From NCBI RefSeq assembly GCF_020564935.1, contig NZ_JAJCXB010000014.1, forward strand, positions 62,001 through 126,000: a DNA stretch of 64,000 nucleotides, given 5' to 3'. Each line of letters begins with the position of its first letter. Positions within the stretch are counted from its first letter, which is position 1. Positions 25,296-36,482 of the stretch are shown one piece after another. This stretch comes from Streptomyces pinistramenti (GTDB lineage: Bacteria > Actinomycetota > Actinomycetes > Streptomycetales > Streptomycetaceae). Under the pieces are notes generated by a model, which saw only the letters and a list, made by a program, of their open reading frames with translations, was not told where the DNA came from and did no database searches. The position numbers were made by a program, and so were the translations under genes.

Positions 25296-26945
25296 TCAGC
25301 CCAGGAGGCCGCCCAGGGTGCCGTGGTGTCCGGAGTCGCCACCGGAGCCGCCGCTGCTGTCCCCGTCCGAGCCGCCTCCGGTGGCGCCACCGCCGGCGCC
25401 TCCCGAGGTGGGCGACGCCCGGGTGGGCGCCGGGGCGTGGGTCGGTGCGGTCCGCTGCGGCGCCCCGCTGGTGGTCGCGCCGGGCTGCTGGGCGGTGCCG
25501 CTGGTGCTGCCCGCCGACGGGGAGCTGCCGGGGGCCGAGGCGGACGGCGAGCCGGACGGGCCCGCGGTGTGCGAGGCGCCTGCCGTCGGCGTACCCGTGG
25601 GCTCAGGGGCGGCGGTCCTGGACTGCTGGGGGCGGGTGACGTGACGGCGCGGGCTGGGCAGCGGCGAACCGGGCAGGTTGTTGATCGCCGGCTCACCCGG
25701 CCGCGGCACGGGCACCACCGTCGCGGACCGTACGGCCCCGCCGAGCAGCGAGCCGATGAGCAGCGTGAGCCCCCCGATCACGGCCGCCAGCACGGCGCCG
25801 CGGCGCAGCACCCGGCGCCGCAGGTCGATGACGTCGACGCGCGGGCCGAGCCGCCGCCATGCCTCGCCGGCCAGCCGGGCGTCCATGGAGTAGACCGGCG
25901 CGCCCGCGATGATCAGCGGGCTCCAGGCGGCGAGGTAGATGATGTCCGGTGCGTCGTAGGCGGGGACGTTGCGCCAGGTGACGGTCATCAGCAGGGCGGC
26001 GGAGAGCAGCGCGCCGAACGAGGCCGCCAGCCGCTGCCACAGGCCGCAGATGGTCAGCACGCCGACCACGACCTGGAGGAACGCGACGGTCAGGCCGGCC
26101 CCGACCGGATGCGCGACGGCGAAGTCCCGCAGCGGGACGGCCAGCGCCCAAGGATCGAGCGACAGCATCCACTTGACCATCGAGCCGCGCTCGCCGCCGT
26201 CGAAGTAGACGGGGTCGCAGAGCTTGCCCATCCCGGCATAGATGGAGATCAGGCCGAGGAAGATACGCAGCGGGAGCAGGACGACGCCGAGGTTCATCCG
26301 GCGCCCGGGATAGTAGGCGTGCCGGACGCTGTCGGCGTTGCGCCGCCGGGCCGCCGTGTCGTAGCGGTCCTGCGCTTCGTAGCGGTCCTCGGCGTACGCG
26401 TCGCGGGAGTGCGGGCCGCCGTACGCGCCGTCGTAGGCGTCGTGGCCCGTGCCGTCGTACGCGCCGCCGACGGGCCGCACGCCGCGCATGAGCGAGGTGT
26501 CGGAGTCGGTGGGGCCGCGCTGCCCGATGACGGTGGCGGCGGGCGCCTGCGCCCCGTCGTCGAGCCGTACCCGAGGCAGGACCTGGGTCGTGCCGGCGTC
26601 GTCGCCCGGCTCGGCGGCGCCGAGGCCGAGGCCCGCATGGCGGACCGCGCGCAGGAGTTGGGTGGTGGCGCCGGTCTGGCTGCCCGGATCCGTGCGGCCG
26701 GTCCACACCACGGGGGCCCGTCGTCTGGCACCGCCTGCCGTCCCCCTGATGGCGGGGAGGAGCGCGGCCGACGCCATGGCCCGGCTCACGACGGGCGCGG
26801 CGAGCTGCACACGGAAGCTGGCGTGGTTGACGATGACCTGCGCGGGGTCGCACGGCACCTTGACCGAGCTCAACAGCGGCTCGTCATCGAAGCCAGGCGA
26901 GCGTCCCCCCGTAGGTGTGCGGGGTGTTCTGGTGTCCACGCTCAT
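25296..26945 (-). CDS. DoxX-family membrane protein with long tails
   Basis: 549 residues. Residues about 220-385 carry four hydrophobic segments (LGVVLLPLRIFLGLISIYAG, GAGLTVAFLQVVVGVLTICG, FGALLSAALLMTVTW, IIYLAAWSPLIIAGAPVY) that match the DoxX/SURF4 four-helix module, with a fifth (GAVLAAVIGGLTLLIGSLLG) near 405. The first 215 residues are polar and partly low complexity (DAYDGAYGGPHSRDAYAEDR), and the last 120 are Pro/Ser/Thr/Gly-rich and ordered only by composition. The N-terminal tail is probably cytoplasmic and the C-terminal one outside. DoxX proteins are linked to quinone and redox functions, but this role is not established here. Between rlmB and a hydrolase gene, it keeps its usual Streptomyces position. 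Confidence 0.85.
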   Translation of the reverse strand: MSVDTRTPRTPTGGRSPGFDDEPLLSSVKVPCDPAQVIVNHASFRVQLAAPVVSRAMASAALLPAIRGTAGGARRRAPVVWTGRTDPGSQTGATTQLLRAVRHAGLGLGAAEPGDDAGTTQVLPRVRLDDGAQAPAATVIGQRGPTDSDTSLMRGVRPVGGAYDGTGHDAYDGAYGGPHSRDAYAEDRYEAQDRYDTAARRRNADSVRHAYYPGRRMNLGVVLLPLRIFLGLISIYAGMGKLCDPVYFDGGERGSMVKWMLSLDPWALAVPLRDFAVAHPVGAGLTVAFLQVVVGVLTICGLWQRLAASFGALLSAALLMTVTWRNVPAYDAPDIIYLAAWSPLIIAGAPVYSMDARLAGEAWRRLGPRVDVIDLRRRVLRRGAVLAAVIGGLTLLIGSLLGGAVRSATVVPVPRPGEPAINNLPGSPLPSPRRHVTRPQQSRTAAPEPTGTPTAGASHTAGPSGSPSASAPGSSPSAGSTSGTAQQPGATTSGAPQRTAPTHAPAPTRASPTSGGAGGGATGGGSDGDSSGGSGGDSGHHGTLGGLLG

Positions 26946-27073
26946 CTAACCGAGTGACGAGCGGTTAAGACACTGTCTTGACCACGCCGATCTGTCCGAG
27001 ACCCGTCAAAAGGTCACGGGATCGCCGGAAATCGTACGGAGCGTCACGTCTTGCCCTGGACTGAACCGCCGCC

Positions 27074-27103
27074 GTACCGGCCGCCCTCCTGGACGGCCGG
27101 TAC
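27074..27103. terminator. terminator downstream of rlmB
   Basis: GTACCGGCCG at 27074-27083 and its complement at 27094-27103, 10-base loop. It lies 15 bases past the rlmB stop on the minus strand. Confidence 0.65.
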
Positions 27104-27117
27104 CCGCAGGCATCCGC

Positions 27118-28074
27118 TCAGCCGCGGCGGCGCGCCGCTTCCCACAGGACGACACCGGCGGCGACACCGGCGTTCAGCGACTCCGCGCCGCCCGGCATCG
27201 GAATCCGCACCCGCACGTCGCAGGTCTCGCCGACCAGCCGCGACAGGCCCTTGCCCTCACTGCCGACGACGATGACGACCGGCCCGTCCAGCGCCGCGAC
27301 GTCCTGCAGCTCCGTCTCGCCGTCCGCGGCCAGACCGACGACCGTCAGACCGGCCTTCTGGTACTGCTCCAGGGTCCGGGTCAGGTTGGTGGCACGGGCG
27401 ACCGGCGTACGGGCCGCGGTGCCCGCCGACGTCTTCCACGCACCGGCCGTCATCCCGGCCGCGCGGCGCTCCGGCACGACCACGCCGTGGCCGCCGAAGG
27501 CGCACACGGAGCGGACGACGGCGCCGAGGTTGCGCGGGTCGGTGACCCCGTCCAGCGCCACGATCAGCGGCTCTTCGCCGTCGTCGAACGCGGCCGCGGC
27601 CAGGTCCTCGGGGTGCGCGTAGTCGTACGGCGGCACCTGAAGGACCAGGCCCTGGTGGTTGAGGCCGTTGGTCATCCGGTCCAGCTCGGGGCGCGGCGCC
27701 TCCATGAGGTTGATGTCGCCGCGCTGCGAGGCGAGCTGGAGCGCCTCGCGCACCCGCTCGTCGGTGTCGATGAACTGCTGGACGTAGAGAACGGTCGCGG
27801 GCACCCCGTCGCGCAGCGCCTCGAAGACCGGGTTACGGCCGACGACCAGCTCCGACGTGCCCTTCGCGCCGCCGCGCCGCGGCGCGGGACGGCGCGCGGC
27901 CGCCTGCTTCGCCTTGGCGTTGGCCACGCGGTTCTTGACATGCCCCTTGCGCGCGGAGGCGGGCGGGGTCGGCCCCTTGCCTTCCAGGCCCCGGCGCCGC
28001 TGGCCGCCGCTGCCGACCTGCGCGCCCTTCTTGTTGGACGTGCGGCGGTTCCTGCGCTGGCTGTTGCCGGCCAT
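27118..28074 (-). CDS. rlmB: 23S rRNA (guanosine-2'-O-)-methyltransferase RlmB
   Basis: 318 residues. The N-terminal 70 residues are a basic, disordered RNA-binding extension ([15 protein letters not shown]...). A substrate-binding domain ([20 protein letters not shown]) comes next, and then the SPOUT knot motifs: 1 ([13 protein letters not shown]), 2 ([14 protein letters not shown]) and 3 ([20 protein letters not shown]). The family uses SAM to methylate the ribose of G2251 in 23S rRNA. It is cytoplasmic. It follows cysS on the same strand by 151 bases, the usual actinobacterial order, and may be co-transcribed with it. Confidence 0.93.
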   Translation of the reverse strand: MAGNSQRRNRRTSNKKGAQVGSGGQRRRGLEGKGPTPPASARKGHVKNRVANAKAKQAAARRPAPRRGGAKGTSELVVGRNPVFEALRDGVPATVLYVQQFIDTDERVREALQLASQRGDINLMEAPRPELDRMTNGLNHQGLVLQVPPYDYAHPEDLAAAAFDDGEEPLIVALDGVTDPRNLGAVVRSVCAFGGHGVVVPERRAAGMTAGAWKTSAGTAARTPVARATNLTRTLEQYQKAGLTVVGLAADGETELQDVAALDGPVVIVVGSEGKGLSRLVGETCDVRVRIPMPGGAESLNAGVAAGVVLWEAARRRG

Positions 28075-28225
28075 GGGTCACCTGTTTCTTCACTGCTCTC
28101 GACGTCTCGCGACGTGGAGTGGGTACGAACGTATGGATTGAGTGTCGCCCGCGGCCGCCGGGAAGGGCGAATCCGGACGGCGGCCGGGGGTCACGACGGA
28201 GATCACGCCGGGGCTCACGACGGGG

Positions 28226-29620
<1,395 letters not shown>

Positions 29621-29777
29621 GGAACCAGGGTAGTCGGAATGAGGGAGTGCACCGCGACCCCTTCAGTCGCGCGGAGACACAAGCGTGACACTCGCCCGAT
29701 TCGCGAGGAATCACCGGGCGCACCAGGGCCCGGCAGACCACCGGGCCCGTGCGCAGCCCCGGGACCTCACCGCACGC

Positions 29778-30179
29778 TCAGAGGCGGCCCACCACCTTGT
29801 GCGGCGTGATCCGCACGACGACCCGCTCGCCGCTGACCGGCTCGGGGGCGAAGTCGGCGAAGTCCTTGCCGGTGTACTTCCGCGACAGTTCGTCCGCCAG
29901 CTCGGGGCCGCCCTCGGTGCTCAGCGCGGCACTGCCGCGTATCTCGGCGTACACGTACGGCGTGTCAGCGGGATGGAGGACGACGCTCACCCGCGGGTCA
30001 CGGAGGAGGTTCTGGGCCTTGCGGCTGCTGAGCGTCGTCGAGAACAGCAGCTCGTCGCCGTCCCGCTTCACCCAGACCGGGGACAGCTGCGGGCTGCCGT
30101 CCGGCTGGATCGTCGCCACGGTCACGAAGACCGGCGCATCGAGGAGGTTCTTGAGGTCATCGGACAGGGTGGCCGTCAC
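29778..30179 (-). CDS. PPOX-class F420-dependent oxidoreductase
   Basis: 133 residues from the GTG at 30179, preceded by AGGAAGGA. It is a single split-barrel domain (VFVTVATIQPDGSPQLSPVW, LLFSTTLSSRKAQNLLRDPR, RITPHKVVGRL), matching the short PPOX-type F420/FMN-binding proteins abundant in actinobacteria. It would use the deazaflavin F420 (or FMN) for a two-electron reduction; the substrate is unknown. It is cytoplasmic. A start at 30242 would add 21 residues unlike the family. It is inserted between ispF and cysS on the same strand. Confidence 0.85.
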   Translation of the reverse strand: MTATLSDDLKNLLDAPVFVTVATIQPDGSPQLSPVWVKRDGDELLFSTTLSSRKAQNLLRDPRVSVVLHPADTPYVYAEIRGSAALSTEGGPELADELSRKYTGKDFADFAPEPVSGERVVVRITPHKVVGRL

Positions 30180-30350
30180 GGGAGTCCTTCCTGAGAACCG
30201 GGCCGGGGGCATGAACACTCCGTTTCTTCCCCAACTCCCCACCCCCCAACGGCATTCCCGCGCCTTCCAGGGACATGCCGGGGTGCCCCGTAAGGGACGG
30301 GCGCCGGACCGTACGGGAACACCCCGGCCACCCGCCCCTACGGGAGCGCG

Positions 30351-30875
30351 CTACGCCCTGCGGACCACCAGCGCCGTCGCCACCGCCGCGAGGCCCTCCG
30401 CACGGCCGGTGAGCCCCAGCCCGTCCGAGGTCGTCCCCGACACCGAAACCGGCGCACCGGCCGCGGCCGACAGCGCCTTCTGCGCCTCGTCCCGCCGCTT
30501 GCCGACCTTCGGGCGTACGCCGATGACCTGTACCGCGACATTGCCGATCGCGAAACCCTCGGCCCTGACCAGGCGCGCGGCCTCGGCCAGCAGCGTCACC
30601 CCGGAGGCCCCGGACCACTCGGGCCTGCTGGTGCCGAAATGCGCGCCGAGGTCGCCGATGCCGGCCGCGGAGAACAGCGCGTCACAGGCGGCATGTGCGG
30701 CCACGTCACCGTCGCTGTGCCCGGCCAGGCCGTACTCCTCGCCCTCCCAGAGAAGCCCCGCGCACCACAGCTCACGGCCCCGCTCGAAGGCGTGCACGTC
30801 CGTGCCGATGCCGACGAGAGGCAGTCCTGGCAGCCCGTCGGCGCCGGAATCGGTGGTCGGCTCAGACATAGCCAT
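30351..30875 (-). CDS. ispF: 2-C-methyl-D-erythritol 2,4-cyclodiphosphate synthase
   Basis: 174 residues. The metal site GIGTDVHAF (Asp and His) and the [16 protein letters not shown] motif (second metal His) are intact, as are the nucleotide-binding [12 protein letters not shown] and GTTSDGLG segments. It carries out the fifth step of the MEP isoprenoid pathway, cyclising CDP-methylerythritol 2-phosphate. The active form is a cytoplasmic trimer. It overlaps the 3' end of ispD by 14 bases, so the two pathway genes are translationally coupled. Confidence 0.95.
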   Translation of the reverse strand: MAMSEPTTDSGADGLPGLPLVGIGTDVHAFERGRELWCAGLLWEGEEYGLAGHSDGDVAAHAACDALFSAAGIGDLGAHFGTSRPEWSGASGVTLLAEAARLVRAEGFAIGNVAVQVIGVRPKVGKRRDEAQKALSAAAGAPVSVSGTTSDGLGLTGRAEGLAAVATALVVRRA

Positions 30876-31611
30876 CGGTGGCCCTCCTACGGGCGAGTAC
30901 GGCCTCGGCCAGGACGAGGTCCAGCGGCCGGGTCACCTTGAACGCTTCCTCATGACCGGGGACGACCACCACCGGCGCCCCCAGCCGCTCCACGAGCCCG
31001 GCATCGTCGGTGGCGCCCTCGCCCTCGACGGCGACCGTCTCGTGCGCCTTGAGCAGGGTCTCCCGGTCGAAGCCCTGCGGGGTCTGCACGGCCCGCAGCA
31101 GGGCCCGCTCCGGAGTGCCGGTCACCGGCTCCGGCTCACCCGGGGAACGCGGCTCGACCTGCTTGACCGTGTCGGCCAGCGGCAGCGCCGGGACGACGGC
31201 CGGGGCACCGGCCCGTACGGCGGCGATCACCGCGTCGACGGTGTCGACCGGCACCAGCGGGCGCGCCGCGTCGTGCACCAGCACCACGTCGGTGTCATCG
31301 GGCAGCACGGCGAGCCCGCGGCGCACGGAGTCCTGGCGGGTCTCGCCGCCCGGGACGACGACGAGCTCGGTGCGGCCGCCGAGCGGATGCTCGTCGAGCA
31401 GGCTGCGGACCTCGGGCGCACCGTCCGGCGGCGCGACCACGACGACGAGGGAGACGGCACGGGACGCGGCCATCGCACGGACCGCGTGCACGAGCATCGG
31501 GGTGCCGCCCAGCGCGCGCAGCGCCTTGGGGGCGCCGGGGCCGAGCCGTACCCCGCGACCTGCGGCGGGGATGACCGCGGCGGTGCGGATCGGACGGGAA
31601 GAATCTGGCAT
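30862..31611 (-). CDS. ispD: 2-C-methyl-D-erythritol 4-phosphate cytidylyltransferase
   Basis: 249 residues from the ATG at 31611 ([10 protein letters not shown]). The nucleotide-binding motif is [19 protein letters not shown]; the family signature [12 protein letters not shown] and the [14 protein letters not shown] segment are clear. It carries out the third step of the MEP pathway, joining CTP and MEP. A GTG at 31689 would add 26 residues; the CGGAG upstream of 31611 and the family's usual beginning favour the shorter form. Downstream it overlaps ispF. It follows carD on the same strand, the common actinobacterial order. Confidence 0.93.
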   Translation of the reverse strand: MPDSSRPIRTAAVIPAAGRGVRLGPGAPKALRALGGTPMLVHAVRAMAASRAVSLVVVVAPPDGAPEVRSLLDEHPLGGRTELVVVPGGETRQDSVRRGLAVLPDDTDVVLVHDAARPLVPVDTVDAVIAAVRAGAPAVVPALPLADTVKQVEPRSPGEPEPVTGTPERALLRAVQTPQGFDRETLLKAHETVAVEGEGATDDAGLVERLGAPVVVVPGHEEAFKVTRPLDLVLAEAVLARRRATDGYV

Positions 31612-32049
31612 CGAAGGCTCCGGAGTCCGGGGTGTTCCCGGAATTGGCGCAGACAGGTTTGTTGCCTCAGCCGGGGTGGGTATGGCCACAGCGTGCCGGG
31701 CGCGACGCCTTGACCGCCCCTTCCGTGACAGTGGTCGAGTCAGCTGCCCGAGCCCGGCACACCACCTGGCTGATACGGCGGGCGCTCAGGGCCCGGACCG
31801 GCCGTGCACGGCACAGCCGGTGTCGTCGGCTCCCCCGTACCTCCGGGCGCGACCACGCGGCGCGGGATCCGGCGGTGCGGGACGGGAGTCCGGGACCGGG
31901 AAGGGCCGCAGATATGCCGCAGCGCCCGGCAACAGACCCCTCCGGAGGAGAAGTCGTCACTCGGGCACCGCGGCATTACTGCGTTGCATCACTGCACCGG
32001 GACCACCTGCGTCGCGTCACCACAGATCGCTCCGGCACAGCCTGCGTCG
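31612..32049. other. intergenic stretch upstream of ispD, nothing definite
   Basis: 438 bases between carD and ispD (both minus strand). No convincing gene on either strand; the frames that remain open are Arg/Pro/Ala-rich and look like bias artefacts. A promoter for ispD-ispF probably lies here, but I cannot point to one. Confidence 0.4.
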
Positions 32050-32532
32050 TCAGGACGCGAGGACCTCGTCGAGCAGAGCCTCGGCCTTGTCTTCGTTGGT
32101 GTTCTCCGCGAGGGCCAGCTCGCTCACCAGGATCTGGCGCGCCTTGGCGAGCATCCTCTTCTCACCGGCGGAGAGTCCGCGCTCGCGCTCCCGACGCCAC
32201 AGGTCGCGGACGACCTCGGCGACCTTGATCACGTCACCAGAAGCGAGCTTCTCGAGATTTGCCTTGTAGCGACGGGACCAGTTCGTCGGCTCTTCGGCAT
32301 ACGGTGCGCGCAGCACCTCGAAGACCCGGTCCAGCCCGTCCTGGCCGACCACATCGCGTACGCCGACGAACTCCGCATTGTCCGCCGGTACACGAACCGT
32401 CAAGTCGCCCTGGGCGACCTTCAGCACCAAGTAGGTCTTGTCCACGCCTTTGATCTGGCGAGTTTCGATGGCCTCGATCAGCGCGGCCCCGTGATGGGGA
32501 TAGACCACGGTGTCGCCAACCTTGAACGTCAT
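32050..32532 (-). CDS. carD: CarD-family RNA polymerase-binding regulator
   Basis: 160 residues from the ATG at 32532 ([20 protein letters not shown]), preceded by GGAAGGGG. The N-terminal 60 residues form the Tudor-like RNA-polymerase-interaction domain ([31 protein letters not shown]). The C-terminal part is the helical DNA-binding domain with the conserved Trp in [20 protein letters not shown]. CarD stabilises open promoter complexes, especially at rRNA promoters, in actinobacteria. It is a core gene upstream of ispD-ispF. A candidate promoter lies 30-60 bases upstream. Confidence 0.95.
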   Translation of the reverse strand: MTFKVGDTVVYPHHGAALIEAIETRQIKGVDKTYLVLKVAQGDLTVRVPADNAEFVGVRDVVGQDGLDRVFEVLRAPYAEEPTNWSRRYKANLEKLASGDVIKVAEVVRDLWRRERERGLSAGEKRMLAKARQILVSELALAENTNEDKAEALLDEVLAS

Positions 32533-32560
32533 GTGACAGGTACCCCTTCCGTGGCTATCC

Positions 32561-32589
32561 ATGCTAACACGTGAACGGGCCGTTCTGAA
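32561..32589 (-). promoter_or_regulatory. candidate carD promoter
   Basis: On the minus strand TTCAGA (32589-32584) and TAGCAT (32566-32561) with a 17-base spacer, giving a short leader before the ATG at 32532. The -10 is good and the -35 only fair. Confidence 0.4.
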
Positions 32590-33435
32590 TGGCGTTTTCG
32601 CAGGTCAGGGCATATCTCGGGGCTTGACAAGCATACCTGGAACGTGCTGCGAGGGGCCGCCGCGGACAGGTATTCGCAGGTGGGAGCCCCTTCTCAGGCG
32701 GGCGGAAACAGGCCCGCGACACGTCGGGAAGTCGTTGATCAACAGGACGAAAGTCCCGGTTTGCACGGATCCGTATGAGCGACTTCCGCTACTCCGTTCG
32801 GTGCGTGCGAGCGCCCCGGTCGGGTTTCTCGAATTGATCACCCGCCGACGGCGGGAGGTGCGTGATCAATTCCGCGGGCCGGCCGCATTCCCTGCGAATA
32901 CTCCATTTCATCGGGGAAACCTGCGCGGAATCCGGCGGGACGGCCACCCGAACGGTCTCTTCGCGCATATTCCCCGACTTACCGATCCGCGTTCCCTCAC
33001 CGCTGCACTGAGAAGGCCGCGAAGAGACCGGAGAGGGGGAGCGGAGAGAGGGCCTGAGATACGGCGGGGATTTCGGTGGAGGCGGAGGGTGAGGCGACGG
33101 ATGGTGAAGGGTGGATTCGGTGGGGGCTGCCGTATGCGGGGTGTCCGGAGCGCGCGCCGAGGGGGCGCGGTGCGGCGCGCGCCCGTGACGTCTGCCGGGC
33201 GTGTCCGCCCCGTTCCGGCCCCGTGTCCGCCGGGGGTGATCCGGGGCGTGATCACCCAGGGGGCGGGTCGGGTGCGGCGGCACGAGGGCGGCTCGGTAAC
33301 CTAGCGGCGCTGACACACCCTTAGGGCGGCTTTACGCACCCGTCGTCATGACGCGTACGCATCGGCCGCCCCAGCCGTCCACCGCGACCGGACGAAGTTC
33401 GGCCGCCGAAGCTCGTCCAAGGAGATGCCGCCGCC
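32590..33435. other. long intergenic region between carD and the lipoprotein gene
   Basis: About 850 bases with no gene I can support. The left part (32590-32960) has lower GC and includes TTGACA at 32624 without a matching -10. The right part (33000-33300) is very purine-rich on the plus strand (runs of GGAGAGGGGG). Open frames on both strands are low-complexity. A small RNA is possible but not shown. Confidence 0.4.
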
Positions 33436-34083
33436 GTGAGCCGCAGCCTTCGACGCGGCGTCCTCGCCGCCACCGTCCTTACGCTCTCGATCGCCACGCT
33501 CTCCGCGTGCGGGGCCGGGAACGACGCCCAGACGCTGGAGGTCAAGCCGGACAACGCCGCGACCACCGTCGGCGACATCAAGGTCCAGAACGCGTCCGTG
33601 GTCACCCAGCCCGACCTCAAGGCCAAGGGCCCGGCCGCGATCACCGCGACGGTGTTCAACAGCGGCACCAAGGACCAGAAGCTGACCGCCATCACCCTCG
33701 TGGACACCGGCAAGAAGGCCAAGCTCACCCCGGTGAAGGGCGCCGGGCCGATCACCGTGCCGGCCGGCGGTTCCGTCGTGATCGGCGGCAAGGGCAACGC
33801 CACCGCGGTCCTGGCGGAAGGCCGGGAGGCCGTCCAGGACGGCAACGCGCAGCCCGTGAGCTTCCGCTTCAGCGAGACCGGCACCGTCCAGCTGCGGGCC
33901 TACGTCGTCCCGGCGAACGGCTACTTCAAGGAGTACGGCCCCACGATCGTGCCGCAGCCGGGTGCGACCCCGTCGGGCTCCGGCAAGCCCTCGGAGTCGG
34001 GCAAGCCGGCCGGTTCCGGGAGCCCGGCCGGTACGGAGTCGCCGTCCGGCACGGCCGGCCAGGGCGAGCACGCCGGTCACTGA
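33436..34083 (+). CDS. lipoprotein, DUF461/PCuAC-like
   Basis: 215 residues from the GTG at 33436 with AAGGAG upstream. The signal peptide (SLRRGVLAATVLTLSIATLSAC) ends in a lipobox LSAC, so the mature protein is lipid-anchored at Cys25 on the outer face of the membrane. The body is an all-beta domain (DIKVQNASVVTQPDLKAKGP, AAITATVFNSGTKDQKLTAI) resembling DUF461 and copper-chaperone-like PCuAC sandwiches, but the His/Met copper ligands are not clear. A Ser/Gly/Pro-rich tail ends in EHAGH. It is convergent with phoP, with a strong shared terminator between. Confidence 0.8.
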   Translation: MSRSLRRGVLAATVLTLSIATLSACGAGNDAQTLEVKPDNAATTVGDIKVQNASVVTQPDLKAKGPAAITATVFNSGTKDQKLTAITLVDTGKKAKLTPVKGAGPITVPAGGSVVIGGKGNATAVLAEGREAVQDGNAQPVSFRFSETGTVQLRAYVVPANGYFKEYGPTIVPQPGATPSGSGKPSESGKPAGSGSPAGTESPSGTAGQGEHAGH

Positions 34084-34122
34084 CCGGCCGCCGCCCTCCC
34101 GGGCGGCCACCGCACAGCGCTA

Positions 34123-34167
34123 CGCGTCAGGGGCGCCCCTCCGGATGGGAGGGGCGCCCCTGACGCG
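34123..34167. terminator. convergent terminator between lipoprotein gene and phoP
   Basis: Perfect 20-bp stem: arms at 34123-34142 and 34148-34167 with a 5-base loop. It can end transcription from either side. Confidence 0.85.
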
Positions 34168-34206
34168 CACTGCGGGCGGCCGAGCGGCCGGTGGTGCCGC
34201 GGCGGT

Positions 34207-34887
34207 TTACGGCTCGAACTTGTAGCCCAGACCGCGGACCGTGACGAGGTAGCGCGGTGCGCCCGGGTCCGGCTCGATCTTGGCGCGCAGCCGCTTGACG
34301 TGCACGTCCAGGGTCTTGGTGTCGCCCACGTAGTCGGCGCCCCACACCCGGTCGATGAGCTGCATACGGGTCAGCACCCGTCCCGCGTTGCGCAGCAGCA
34401 TCTCCAGCAGGTCGAACTCCTTGAGCGGCAGGTCGACCTTGCCGCCGCCGACCGTGACGACGTGACGGTCCACGTCCATTCGGACCGGGCCGGCCTCAAG
34501 CGCCTGCGGAGTGACCTCCTCCGGCTCGCCGCGCCGCCGCAGCACCGCGCGGATGCGGGCGACCAGTTCGCGCGAGGAGAACGGCTTGGTGACGTAGTCA
34601 TCGGCTCCTATTTCCAGGCCGACCACCTTGTCGATCTCGCTGTCCTTGGCGGTCACCATGATGACCGGGACATTGGAACGGCCACGCAGCTGGCGGCAGA
34701 CCTCAGTGCCGGGCAGGCCCGGCAGCATCAGGTCCAGCAGGACCAGGTCGGCGCCGTTGCGCTCGAACTCGTCCAGTCCGTCGGGGCCCGTAGCCGCGAT
34801 GGCGACCTCGAATCCCTCCTTGCGGAGCATGTACGACAGTGCGTCGCTGAACGATTCCTCGTCCTCGACGACGAGCACTCGGGTCAC
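34207..34887 (-). CDS. phoP: phosphate response regulator PhoP
   Basis: 226 residues. The receiver domain has the phospho-acceptor Asp in LVLLDLMLPGLPG, the acidic pair in VVEDEESF and Lys in DDYVTKPF. The C-terminal winged helix is of the OmpR/PhoB type (VDLPLKEFDLLEMLLRNAGR, DTKTLDVHVKRLRAKIE). It controls phosphate-starvation genes and influences antibiotic production in Streptomyces by binding PHO boxes. The GTG start overlaps the phoR stop by 4 bases (translational coupling). The order phoR-phoP divergent from phoU is the known Streptomyces arrangement. Confidence 0.96.
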   Translation of the reverse strand: MTRVLVVEDEESFSDALSYMLRKEGFEVAIAATGPDGLDEFERNGADLVLLDLMLPGLPGTEVCRQLRGRSNVPVIMVTAKDSEIDKVVGLEIGADDYVTKPFSSRELVARIRAVLRRRGEPEEVTPQALEAGPVRMDVDRHVVTVGGGKVDLPLKEFDLLEMLLRNAGRVLTRMQLIDRVWGADYVGDTKTLDVHVKRLRAKIEPDPGAPRYLVTVRGLGYKFEP

Positions 34888-36209
34888 GGAAGGACCTCCG
34901 GGGCAGGGTGAGCTGGAAGCGGATCGTTGAAGGTCTCGTACGGCCGGTCCTCTTCGTCGAGGGCCTCCGTAGCGGTGAGGTCGGCGGGCCGTTCGCGGTC
35001 GCGTACGGCTCCGGCTTCCGGGAGACGCAGGGTGAAGGTGGAGCCCTGTCCCTCAGCGCTCCACACTGTGACCTCTCCCCCGTGGGAGGCGGCCACGTGC
35101 TTGACGATGGCGAGGCCGAGGCCGGTCCCGCCGGTGGCGCGCGAGCGCGCCGGGTCCACACGGTAGAACCGCTCGAAAACGCGGTCCCTGTCCTTCTCGG
35201 AGATCCCGATGCCCTGGTCGGTCACCGCGAGCTCGATCAGGTCGCCACCGGGGGCGGACACCCGGCGGCCGGCGATCCCGACGCGGGTGCGCGCCGGGGA
35301 GTAGTTGACGGCGTTCTCCACGAGATTGCCGAGGGCGGCGGCGAGCTGGCCGCGGTTGCCCCATACGTACAGCTCAGGGCTGTCGGCCGGGCCGCGCCCC
35401 GCACTGCCTTCGGCGGACGAGCCCGCCGGACCGCCCAGGTTCGACGCCATGGTGATCTGCTTCGCGCCGGCCTGCTGGCGGCAGCGGTCGACCGCCTCCT
35501 CGACCAGTTCCTCCACCCGGACCGGTTCGGCGTCCTCCAAGGGATCGTCGTTCTGGACCCGGGAGAGGTCGATCAGCTCCTGGACGAGGTTGGTGAGCCG
35601 GGTCGCTTCGTTCTGCATCCGGCCGGCGAAGCGGGTGACGGCCTCGGGGTCGTCGCTCGCGTCCATCACCGCCTCGGAGAGCAGCGACAGCGCGCCGACC
35701 GGCGTCTTCAGCTCGTGGCTGACGTTGGCCACGAAGTCGCGGCGCACCGCCTCTATGCGACGGGCTTCCGTCAGGTCCTCGACCAGCAGCAGCACCAGCC
35801 GGGAGCCGAGCGGGGCGACCCGGGCGGAGACCGCGAGGGCGTCACCGCGGCCGGTGCCGCGGCGCGGCAGATCCAGCTCGACCTGGCGTATCTCGCCGTC
35901 CCTGCGGGTGTCGCGGGTCATCTGCATCATCGGCTCGACGGCGAGTTTGCCGCCGCGGACGAGACCGAGCGCGTAGGCGGCGGAGCTGGCCTTGACGACG
36001 GAGTCGGCCTCGTCCAGCACCACCGCGGAGGAGCGCAGCACCGACAGGACGGTGTCGACGCCGGGCGGGAGCACGGCGTCGGTGTGCAGGGATGTCCGCG
36101 TGGGCTTGATCTGGTCGCGCTCGCTCCAGCGGAACGCCAGCATGGCGAAGACGCCGGTGCACAACCCGGCTATCGCTGCCACTGCGGCGACGGCCGCGTC
36201 CACGTTCAT
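34884..36209 (-). CDS. phoR: phosphate sensor histidine kinase PhoR
   Basis: 441 residues. There is one N-terminal membrane segment (VAAVAAIAGLCTGVFAMLAF), then a PAS-like region, the H box with the phospho-accepting His (FVANVSHELKTPVGALS), the N box (LGNLVENAVNYS), and the G boxes (VTDQGIGISEKDRDRVFERF, GGTGLGLAIVKHVAASHGG). It phosphorylates PhoP under phosphate limitation. Like other Streptomyces PhoR proteins it lacks an extracellular sensing loop. It is transcribed from the divergent Pho control region together with phoP. Confidence 0.96.
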   Translation of the reverse strand: MNVDAAVAAVAAIAGLCTGVFAMLAFRWSERDQIKPTRTSLHTDAVLPPGVDTVLSVLRSSAVVLDEADSVVKASSAAYALGLVRGGKLAVEPMMQMTRDTRRDGEIRQVELDLPRRGTGRGDALAVSARVAPLGSRLVLLLVEDLTEARRIEAVRRDFVANVSHELKTPVGALSLLSEAVMDASDDPEAVTRFAGRMQNEATRLTNLVQELIDLSRVQNDDPLEDAEPVRVEELVEEAVDRCRQQAGAKQITMASNLGGPAGSSAEGSAGRGPADSPELYVWGNRGQLAAALGNLVENAVNYSPARTRVGIAGRRVSAPGGDLIELAVTDQGIGISEKDRDRVFERFYRVDPARSRATGGTGLGLAIVKHVAASHGGEVTVWSAEGQGSTFTLRLPEAGAVRDRERPADLTATEALDEEDRPYETFNDPLPAHPAPEVLP

Positions 36210-36282
36210 GGCTCCAGGTTATGCGCCTGGTCGGACACTTCCCCAGCCGTGCGAGTGTCTGCTCGAACACCCGTCGCCCAGA

Positions 36283-36311
36283 GTTCACCGTGGCGTCGGC
36301 GGTGGTTCACC
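36283..36311. promoter_or_regulatory. PHO box 1 (PhoP operator)
   Basis: GTTCACC at 36283-36289 and again at 36305-36311, exactly 22 bases apart: three 11-base direct-repeat units whose middle one (CGTCGGC) is degenerate. This matches the known Streptomyces PHO-box format. It lies between phoR and phoU. Confidence 0.75.
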
Positions 36312-36453
36312 CCGGGCGCCGCGAGCGGGCCGCCGGAGCGTTCCCCGGGGACGGCCTCCGGCCCCCGTGGCGGCCGGAACCGCCGCCCCCTACCCCCGGC
36401 CGGTCCGCCCGTCCTCCCGGCATCACCCTCGGCGCCCGGCCGCGTCGCCCAGA

Positions 36454-36482
36454 GTTCACCTTGGCGTCAGCCGCGCTTCACT
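36454..36482. promoter_or_regulatory. PHO box 2 (PhoP operator)
   Basis: GTTCACC at 36454-36460 and CTTCACT at 36476-36482, again 22 bases apart with a degenerate middle unit. The surrounding sequence (GTCGCCCAGAGTTCACC...) is a copy of that around PHO box 1, 171 bases away. The rest of the 570-base gap 36210-36780 holds no gene. Confidence 0.7.

Noticed and set aside
32561..33304. A 247-codon plus-strand frame in the carD upstream region
   Set aside because: No family features, erratic codon bias along its length, and it overlaps the likely carD promoter.
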